The notes below the pieces were generated by a model. The model saw only the letters and a program-made list of their open reading frames with translations. It made no database searches and was not told the origin of the DNA. This document shows, piece after piece, positions 56,307-64,000 of a stretch of DNA of 64,000 nt. The stretch's first letter is position 1, and each line of letters begins with the position of its first letter. The position numbers and the translations under genes are program-made. The stretch is from Bimuria novae-zelandiae CBS 107.79 (taxonomy: Eukaryota > Ascomycota > Dothideomycetes > Pleosporales > Didymosphaeriaceae), in NCBI GenBank assembly GCA_010015655.1, contig ML976702.1, positions 1 through 64,000 on the forward strand, written 5' to 3'.

Positions 56307-57176
56307 NNNNNNNNNNNNNNNNNNNNNNNNNNNNNNNNNNNNNNNNNNNNNNNNNNNNNNNNNNNNNNNNNNNNNNNNNNNNNNNNNNNNNNNNNNNNNN
56401 NNNNNNNNNNNNNNNNNNNNNNNNNNNNNNNNNNNNNNNNNNNNNNNNNNNNNNNNNNNNNNNNNNNNNNNNNNNNNNNNNNNNNNNNNNNNNNNNNNNN
56501 NNNNNNNNNNNNNNNNNNNNNNNNNNNNNNNNNNNNNNNNNNNNNNNNNNNNNNNNNNNNNNNNNNNNNNNNNNNNNNNNNNNNNNNNNNNNNNNNNNNN
56601 NNNNNNNNNNNNNNNNNNNNNNNNNNNNNNNNNNNNNNNNNNNNNNNNNNNNNNNNNNNNNNNNNNNNNNNNNNNNNNNNNNNNNNNNNNNNNNNNNNNN
56701 NNNNNNNNNNNNNNNNNNNNNNNNNNNNNNNNNNNNNNNNNNNNNNNNNNNNNNNNNNNNNNNNNNNNNNNNNNNNNNNNNNNNNNNNNNNNNNNNNNNN
56801 NNNNNNNNNNNNNNNNNNNNNNNNNNNNNNNNNNNNNNNNNNNNNNNNNNNNNNNNNNNNNNNNNNNNNNNNNNNNNNNNNNNNNNNNNNNNNNNNNNNN
56901 NNNNNNNNNNNNNNNNNNNNNNNNNNNNNNNNNNNNNNNNNNNNNNNNNNNNNNNNNNNNNNNNNNNNNNNNNNNNNNNNNNNNNNNNNNNNNNNNNNNN
57001 NNNNNNNNNNNNNNNNNNNNNNNNNNNNNNNNNNNNNNNNNNNNNNNNNNNNNNNNNNNNNNNNNNNNNNNNNNNNNNNNNNNNNNNNNNNNNNNNNNNN
57101 NNNNNNNNNNNNNNNNNNNNNNNNNNNNNNNNNNNNNNNNNNNNNNNNNNNNNNNNNNNNNNNNNNNNNNNNNNNN
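56307..57176. other. Assembly gap (870 N)
   Basis: Run of N. An apparent 312-codon open frame across it is an artefact of the Ns. The tandem and palindromic repeats on its left edge make a collapse of repeats here likely; the true length may differ. Confidence 1.
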
Positions 57177-57222
57177 ATAGTTATTAGTTCTTATTATTAC
57201 TACTAAGCGCTAGTTTTTTAGG

Positions 57223-57660
57223 TTATACTCTATAAGTTATTATGTATAGGTGCTGCTCGTCGCGGTGCTCCCTAGCAATGTTATAGACTATATTCTTACT
57301 AAGTGTGATGCCAGCTTCTGCGCAGAGGTCTCTGACAGCGTCATGCACCCGGTAGGTGCCATATACGATAATGTCATGCCATGGTCTTGCGCTCAGCGTA
57401 GAGCCATCGCGTACCTTTACAGGTCTGCCAGGAGGAGACTGCTTGACTGTAGGTGTTGCAGCTAGCAATTCCTGCAGTGAGTCGACCTTTGCAGCATCTT
57501 TGACGCGTCGAAATGCCTTACCACATGCGTGGTCAGTTATACCCAAATCAGTGGCGATTTCTGGGAAAGTGAGGTTGTATTATGTTCTGAGAACGACGAT
57601 AGCAGCTAGCTGGGCTTCTGACAGCAATCGAGAGTTTTTTTTTTTTTTGGGCAGGATTTG
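57223..57660 (-). pseudogene. Tc1/mariner transposase, N-terminal part
   Basis: The minus strand reads LSEAQLAAIVVLR, a stop, then LTFPEIATDLGITDHACGKA then FRRVKDA, two helix-turn-helix units of a Tc1/mariner DNA-binding domain. Next is SPPGRPVKVRDGSTLSA, a GRP-type AT-hook-like motif. A short poly-T tract at 57637-57649 may shift the frame near the N-terminus. The frame continues to a stop at 57223, near the gap. Confidence 0.7.
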
Positions 57661-57880
57661 AAGCCATATTGAGTGCGAAACGTGAGGTTGAAGTGTAGGT
57701 GTTGACGCTCTACAGAGCTCTTGGAGGCTCGGAGACTCTGTTCCGCTAGTGACGCGCTAGCGTCTTGGCAGGTCACATGACGGCCGGCTTTATTGAGATT
57801 ACCCTTTGTAAGATGGCCCAGGCGAACTCAGATGAAATTAGGGCCGCACTAGCAAGGGTCCCAAGTCAGCCGGAGTGTCT

Positions 57881-59057
57881 GATTCATGAGATAAGGTTGA
57901 AGGAGGTGGCTGAGCCGAAGGCAGCGGCCTTAGCCGAAACAAAGCTGCACGTGACTGGGAAAGTATAGCCGAGTGTCGAGTTCCCTAAACAGGCCCCTTT
58001 GTTCATGCTCAGGGGCTGTGCAGGTCCAGTTTTAGGGTCTGTTCGGTGTGCAGCGTCTGAAAAGTCGTTTTTTCTAATTTGTGGCGTACAGGGGGGCATT
58101 GTAAGGTTTGTGCTAATATCAACCATGTTAGCTGCTGAGCTCTTGGGCCCGTGACAGCCACTATCATTCGGGCTACCTCACCTTCCAACTCCGCAACACA
58201 TGGGACAAGCTTTCGCTTTCGCTTTCGCAGTTACTCTCAATCCCACGGAACGAAGAATACGCCGCCCTTCGTATGGTCGACTCACCAGGGTCCGAAGCCA
58301 AGACCCAAAAAACGGACACCAGACATGGCCGAAAACTGGGAACAGAAACATGTTATATATACAATTATCGCCAACAAGCTTAGCTTGCTCCGGCCTATCG
58401 TCATCATCCATAATATCAGCAAACCTCCCCAACAGCCACTACTGCCTAAGCTCAGCCAAAACGCCAACCAATTCATGAAATGTCTTGCCAATACCTAGAC
58501 CTTGGGTAATTGTATTGCACTGATCCTGCAGCAGCACTGCCAGCAACGTGTCGCGCCCATTCTGGTTCATCTGCGTCCACCGGAGACCAAGAAATGCATC
58601 GCCTTTTCGCAGCTCATGGATGTGACCACAATCTGGCTGGGATCAATGTCTCGTGCCAAGGATACTGACGGCACCGAGAACCTCTACTGTCAAGATAATA
58701 AGCAATGGAACAGTTGCAAACAGTGGTACGTGTATGTCTTTCTAGAACGTGTTCCTTATATTGACATTTCCCTTAGATCAACTCAATTCAGAAGAGCTCA
58801 AGTCCAAAATACAAATAAGGTCGGATCATCCGTTTCCTGTAGCTCAACGGTTTGTATATTTTGAGATCGCCCTTTATAGTACAGGACCCAACAGCCAATC
58901 AGCCAACATGACAGCCCATTGGCCGCAAGTCTGCGAGGCAAGTGCCCCTTATGAGCCTGAAGAGGAACGATATTTTGAGGAGCGACCATAAAGACAGATA
59001 CATCACTTCCTGAGGCGAAATGCACATATTCATAGATAGAAGAGCTATGTCCTTGCG
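57881..59057. other. Non-coding or unassigned region
   Basis: About 1.2 kb of host-like composition. Open minus-strand stretches (58648-58178, one internal stop) include GLGIGKTFHELVGVLAELRQ, loosely similar to a helicase P-loop, but no other motif supports that. Plus-strand ORFs 58151-58498 and 58502-58864 overlap it without conservation. I cannot name a gene here. Confidence 0.35.
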
Positions 59058-60026
59058 CTAAGGCTGCGCCACGGCCGTCGTTTGACCCAGAGAACGATGG
59101 AAGAGTATGCGCCGGTCAGTAAATGAAGGAGAGAGGGCACCCAGTCGGGTCGTGGCTTGGTAGTAACGAGTCATCAATCCGTGCACTGCTGAACGATCTG
59201 ATTCACTGCTGTCGCGGCAACTTTCGCCAGCATCGTGTCGAACACCTACATCCAAAGGGAAGGTATCCAACAATGACCAAAGACACTAATCATTTCCCTT
59301 TCTGAGTCTTACCTCGACTGCTGCGGCGGCGTCGCCCTACCGTGTCCTGTCTTTCGAGCCACTTCTTCCACACCTCTGCTCCGTACTCCTTCTTGACTAA
59401 TTCCTTAGCTTGTTTAAACAGCGCTCCGTTGAGGCTGCTTACTGGTGCCGTTATTGGTTCCCACAACAAGTTGTAATTTAAAGACCCGTCTTCTTTAAAG
59501 TATACGCGATCAATGTCTTGAACTTCCCACTCGTTGCCGCTATGGGAACGCGAAAGTGGCAATGCGTAGCGACTCTATTTCTCTTTATGAGAATGCAAAC
59601 GTGCTGACGCGTCTCTAGCATCCTTGTGTAACGTTGACCTTTTCTGCTCTTCGCTCGGTCCGTCTCTCAGCAAGAGAGGATCGATTCTCTGAATAATGTC
59701 GGAGTCTGCCGAAGACGCAAGAGTTTGGGTGCTAAGTGACGGGTCATTCCCACTCAGCATATGCCAGCGCGTCCGGACTGCGCCCGGCGTCCGATCTGGG
59801 AAGAGTTCAAATATATCCTTCCACTCCATACCCATGGTCTTCCTGTACGCGAGTAACCGCAGGTCGTCTGACTCCAACCACGGTACACGCGTTCGTTTGC
59901 GGGGGGGCACATCGCCTCTGGTTCGCTGGCCACGGCTAGCAGCACGGGGCCTGTATTCTCCTGGGTCTTCTTCTTCTTCTCTATTCTCATACACTTCGTC
60001 CTCGTCGCCGTCTAGGTGCTCGGTCC
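59058..60026 (-). pseudogene. Myb-like DNA-binding protein, 3' part (split by hAT insertion)
   Basis: Continues the frame from 63404 after the hAT element. It reads an acidic stretch (GDEDEVYENREEEE), a Myb/SANT-like helix-turn-helix (VPWLESDDLRLLAYRKTMGM, then EWKDIFELFPDRTPGAVRTRW), and a Ser-rich segment. An in-frame TAG at 59575-59577 follows; beyond it the frame continues (NEWEVQDIDRVYFKEDGSLN, then WEPITAPVSSL and KEYGAEVWKKWLE), similar in layout to chromo-like modules of fungal regulators. A 67-bp intron (GTAAGA at 59312, GTAG at 59246) leads to a last exon 59245-59058. The TAG would arise from CAG by one CpA-to-TpA change. Function: probable nuclear regulator, target unknown. Not functional as read. 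Confidence 0.75.
60019..60026. repeat. 8-bp target-site duplication of hAT, left copy
   Basis: CTCGGTCC directly left of the hAT end; the identical word lies at 63396-63403 on the other side. Eight bases is the hAT-typical length. Both copies read GGACCGAG in the gene's sense direction. Confidence 0.95.
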
Positions 60027-63000
60027 CAGTGATGTTCACGGATGGATTGGATATCCATCCATGCAAAATCCACAAAATCCATGGAAATCTAATCCATCCG
60101 TTTTAAGCTTATTATGTTCCACTATTAGACGCTACAGATGTCGCAAAAGCTTATTCTAGCGTTCAGTATTAAGTATATCCATCTTAATAGCTATTTTAGT
60201 ATTAAGAATCGTTACTTTAGCCACGCAGGCGCTCGAACTAGATAACATATTAACACCCTATTAACGATATAGCAGAAATAGATTAATAAAGTGCCTTAGT
60301 ATTTTAATATAGGAGAAAAGAGCACTATAAAAAACAGCGCGTAAAGTTCTAGTCTAATATCTCCTTATCTATATTATCTAATTCGTCTAAGTCTTCTACA
60401 GAGTTGTCACTAATCTTAATTAATCCTGCCCTCTCCCATGAAGCCATACACTCGTGATGCCCTATAATATTGTCACTAAGACAATTACGGGGCTTCGTAA
60501 TGAGGTTACCTGCGCCGCAGAAAGCTCTCTTAGGTCTATCGCTTATAGGCATGGCAGAAAGTACGTTAAGAGCTATCTAAGATACTCTTGGCCAGCGTCG
60601 TCGTTGCTTATCCTGTTACTACCAAATAAAAGGAGGAATATTAATAGCGAACTAAGAGAGCTTAAGGTACTCTACTAACTCGTCGCCATTTACCTGTTAT
60701 TTCTTATTTACCTTTGCTTAACCTTTTCGCGTAAAGGTCTCTTATCTTAAGAGCGCTTAAGCGGTCTTAGAAGAAGATAGGTCTATTTCTTGTTAGTTAA
60801 GTATTATTCTGTCCTTATAATTACAATTGTACAGCTCTTTGATCCATCCTTATGCGATACCTAGCTAAGTTAGATGCTCTATTGCCTATTAAGAACAGAT
60901 GTAATCCATGCCCCGGGTAGGATCTAAGACGATTGCCACCGTGTAGGCCGGAGACTCTATAAACAAGGTGTAGTACTTCGATGCCGTCTCCCAGCCTTTA
61001 TAAAGACGCTATTTAAGCTAAATATCTCTATCCGTTCGTGCTTAAAGTTCTTGAGCTTTAAGATCCGTTAGGAGATTGTCTAGTAAAGTGTATAATTATT
61101 TAATATTATTATACTCTTAAGAATCGTCGTTACTATTGCTAAGATAACCTTAGAGGCGTAAAGTAAGCTCGTTTAGAGGTTTAAGAAGCTTAAGATTCTC
61201 CTTTAAGTACTACTACTTGGCTATAGAAAGACAGAGATCTAGTTAATAGTAGCTAATAGATTAACTTTACTAGCTACTACTTTGCCGCTGCGATCTAGTA
61301 TTATTAAGAGACTATAATTTATCTCTACAAAAGTCATTAAGCACCTCTTCAAGCACTATAGCTCGCTTAATTATTAGGTATGTAGAATTCTAGCGGGTGG
61401 CGTTACTAAGTATTAACTGCAAAGGTCTTGTGAGGCCATCCAATTGCACCCATCCAGGATGAACTTCCTAAGCAGCAATAAACCTGGCGTTTCTTAAGAT
61501 ATTTTTCCTAATCTATTTAATAATATTGCGAAGCTTTCTAATAGTCCTATGAGCTTTATATTGCTTAAAAAATGCCACCTCCTCTGCCCGAGTTAGGCCG
61601 CTAATATTAGCTCCAAACATTAGCGCTTTCGCGATAAGGTTAAAGATATGCCCTATACACCTTATACGCTACTACTTAGGGTTAAAGTTAAGCTAATTTT
61701 TCCTAAAAATCTCCCTTAAAGCGTCTATTGCCGTATTATTAGCTATAGCGTTATTAGAGGTAAGATATCCTACGCGGTCTTAAAGCCCCTAGTGGGAGAT
61801 AACCCCCTATAGCGATACCGCAATATTTTTTACTAGTATAGGCATTTTTTATAGCTTTAAGAGCAAGGAGAAGGTTTCGTAAATTACCTTTCTTGTTAAG
61901 AAACTATGCAACAACACTATTGTACGACTTATTATTACTAGAAGTCTATAAGTCGAAGGCTAGGTGAATCTTCGTGATGGCTCGGTCCAGGTGGGCAGCA
62001 ACCACATCCTTCGAACGTGCGTACTCCACGGAGATCCTACGCCTTATTGTATTGCGAGATGGGATTGCGCGAGGCATCTTTATAGCTAAATTAAGATACT
62101 AAAACACCTCACGGAGCTCCTTAGCATCCAGCTTAACGAAGGGGATCCTGCTCATAACAATCTATCTAACTAAAAGTTAATAGAACTTATCGACGTTAAA
62201 GGAAGACGCTATAGCATTAATAGTAGCTAAACCTTCTAAAGAAGATGTATTAAGCGCGAACTAATCTATTTTATCCTGCCCTACAAGGGGCTAATAATTT
62301 AGATTAAAGATCTTATGTTTCTTAAGATAGCTAGTAACTAACCTACACCCCTTTCTCACATCAAGGATCTTCGCCTTAAAGCAGTCGATATAGCACGGTT
62401 TATATAAAAAGAACTAAGTAAATGTCTTCTTATCCGTGCTTTCAAGTGGGACGCCGTACTTCTAGATCTATAAGTTAAGCCTCCTTTTAGGATCGTATAC
62501 CTTAGTGTAAGTGTTAAACGCCTAGTTATTAGTAAGGTTAACCTAAAAGTAATTAAAGCTTAATATCTTAATCTCGCGGCGTCTTATAGTATATATAGAG
62601 TCTCTAGCTAATGCTAATTAAATTAGGGTAGTATATTGCGAAGTTAATTCTAATGCCTCTAATTAAGAATTAAGCTAATTATTAACACCAGTATCTATAG
62701 TAACGGGGTTAGTAATAGAGCCACAAATATCGTTAATAAATATACTAAGTAACTATAAGTTTATACTGTACGTACTGCTACTCTGCTGGCCACTTTAAGT
62801 TAATAGAACAGATAGTTATAGGGAGCCTTATAAGTCCAGCACTAACGCCACTTCTAGCGCCTAGACACGCTTACGGGTTTACAACAACGCAGAATTTAAC
62901 TTAATCTATTATTTTACCCCTTTAATAGGCGTCTTAATAGCCTCTAAAGCTTCCATAATTATTAGCGTAGGTAGGGAGATACTAGGTGGCTCTAGAGAGG

Positions 63001-63395
63001 TCCTTATGCGTTAGTGCCGTAGGCGCTCGCCATCTAACTAAAGGCGCATTTTAATAGATAATTAGATAACTAGCAAAGATAAGTCGCGGGATTTAAGAAA
63101 ATACTAAATAAAAGCAGCTTCGACCGTTTTAGAGCTATTAAATAGGTGTTATAGAAGTTTCGTCGAACTAGGTAAGGTTAAGTTTAAATATTACGATTTT
63201 TTGGGTCGCTTGCCTTAACAAGCCACAGGAAAACTATTAGACGACGAAACTACTAATTTAATACCTTAATTAGGTCTAGACAACGCCTAATTAGGTATAG
63301 AACAATCTACGTGGATGGATTGGATTTCCATGGGCTGTTTGGATTGGATGGATATGGATGGATTCGTTAATCCAATCCATCCATGGACATCACTG
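60027..63395 (-). mobile_element. Complete hAT DNA transposon (3369 bp)
   Basis: Ends CAGTGATGT and ACATCACTG; the inverted repeats continue as CAGTGATGTTCACGGATGGA against CAGTGATGTCCATGGATGGA. Near both ends are subterminal repeats of TGGATT/ATCC type (60047-60097 and 63311-63385). The 8-bp duplication CTCGGTCC flanks it. The internal part is AT-rich and RIP-mutated. Transposase runs on the minus strand. Confidence 0.95.
60349..63060 (-). pseudogene. hAT transposase, stop-filled
   Basis: On the minus strand the C-terminal end (60552-60349) is open and reads MPISDRPKRAFCGAGNLITK, then SDNIIGHHECMASWERAGLI, the hAT dimerisation motif. Upstream (to about 63060) is degenerate, AT-rich sequence with many RIP-type stops, of the length expected for a full transposase. 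I could not assign a BED finger confidently. Confidence 0.7.
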
Positions 63396-63403
63396 CTCGG
63401 TCC
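63396..63403. repeat. 8-bp target-site duplication of hAT, right copy
   Basis: CTCGGTCC, identical to 60019-60026, directly right of the hAT end. Confidence 0.95.
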
Positions 63404-64000
63404 CATGGCTGGCAGCATCACTGAGGGGATTGTTCGTCCAGTCCGCATAAAGCAGTGTTGGGCTTTCGCGGGTATATACATCTAGCCCACCATCATATCG
63501 GTATCCCAGCAGCATCCATGAATCCGGCGATAGCTGCGTCATGTGGATGATTTTACCTTTACCACCGAGGAGGTTGTGATCTAGGGCTATCGAATTAAGG
63601 GACAAATTCGACTCACTGCAACATACAGTTGCTGTAATAATTGATGAGCCCTCTGGCACATGACAATGCGTGAAATCGGTTAACTGATAAGCCGCGTTGG
63701 TGCTGGGCTCATGGTTTTCGTTGATTCCACCTCCAGCGGCTGGGCCTCCGGCGCCGCCACCTTGGCTGTCGTTGTCAAGAGGGCCAGGACTTGGCTTATT
63801 GCTGGAGATTGGTAGAGACGTTGGCTTAGGTGTATGCGCATGATCGAGTATGAGGCTCTTTGCTTGTTGCTCAGACGGCCTTTGCCGCTTCACTAAGCGA
63901 GGGTCTTCCAGCTCCGGTTCTGAAGTGTCCGGTACTTCTACTGATGAGATTATCGTGTCACCAGATGAACTGTGCTTTTGTTTGCATGTTAATGGCGATC
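63404..64000 (-). pseudogene. Myb-like DNA-binding protein, 5' part (runs off window)
   Basis: Minus-strand open frame from the window edge to the hAT insertion point. It reads VEVPDTSEPELEDPRLVKRQ, a Gly-rich stretch, a globular part (YQLTDFTHCHVPEGSSIITA; SPDSWMLLGYRYDGGLDVYT), then SDAASHGTE at the insertion. The frame is continuous with the part beyond the hAT element when one copy of the duplicated 8 bp is counted. The start codon lies beyond 64000. The inserted element ends translation one codon in (GTE, Q, stop). Confidence 0.75.

Larger units (their letters stand above)
53700..57880 (-). mobile_element. Tc1/mariner element, split by a pogo insertion and an assembly gap
   Basis: Inverted repeats of about 100 bp, at about 53717-53815 and 57772-57874, share CTCCGGCTGACTTGG, AAAGGGTAATCTCAATAAAG and CGGCCGTCA. 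Between them, on the minus strand, are an N-terminal (57660-57223) and a C-terminal (54234-53910) part of one Tc1/mariner transposase, collinear with each other. The pogo element 54237-56026 and a 56029-57176 block (partly unsequenced) account for the extra length. Exact outer ends and the TA duplication could not be fixed because one side has CA where TA would be expected. Confidence 0.6.

Noticed and set aside
56242..57180. 312-codon ORF spanning the gap
   Set aside because: It consists of translated Ns.

Overview
This looks like a nuclear contig from a filamentous ascomycete (Pezizomycotina, probably a Dothideomycete). Reasons: host genes have short introns (about 45-75 bp) with GTRAG donors; fungal families are present (UMP1, DUF92/TMEM19, a DHA2-type MFS porter, a PD-(D/E)XK nuclease-like protein, Fot1/pogo and hAT elements, subtelomeric RecQ helicases); and the base composition is strongly bipartite. 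AT-rich stretches carry mobile elements full of TAA/TAG stops in the pattern left by repeat-induced point mutation (RIP, CpA to TpA). GC-balanced islands carry the host genes.

Layout. 1-12290: three tandem, progressively truncated, RIP-mutated copies of a telomere-linked RecQ helicase (TLH) gene on the minus strand, with spacers carrying TTAGGG-like words. 12531-14860: a gypsy-like gag/protease remnant. 14880-24060: a hAT transposase split by a pogo-type element (TA duplication), itself split by a complete copia element (16249-21543, ATAAT duplication) and a solo LTR (21693-22150, CTTTT duplication). 24065-28231: an antisense retroelement gag remnant and the 3' half of a second copia element, which a second, oppositely oriented solo LTR of the same family interrupts (GTAGT duplication). 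28643-30827: gene island with UMP1 and a DUF92/TMEM19 gene. 31308-33088: complete pogo element. 33448-35581: MFS transporter. 37651-39393: PD-(D/E)XK nuclease-like protein. 39861-40584: a frameshifted unknown gene. 40680-43600: gypsy pol remnant. 44042-45182: 5'-truncated pseudokinase. 45580-46580: gypsy pieces and an LTR. 46605-46672: (AC)34 microsatellite. 46690-53561: GC-balanced but damaged genes (second PD-(D/E)XK-like protein, a membrane protein, an RBM8A/Y14 copy, an unknown). 53700-57880: a Tc1/mariner element split by a second pogo element and an 870-bp assembly gap. 59058-64000: a Myb-like gene cut in two by a complete 3.4-kb hAT element with an 8-bp target duplication.

The window reads as a subtelomere-like or transposon-dense compartment. 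The intact housekeeping genes (UMP1, DUF92, MFS, the first PD-(D/E)XK protein) sit in islands. Several other genes are truncated, frameshifted, stopped or interrupted. No secondary-metabolite cluster, CRISPR array, rRNA or convincing tRNA gene was seen. Exon structures were inferred by eye from splice consensus and protein conservation; family names rest on motif recognition, not on a database search.
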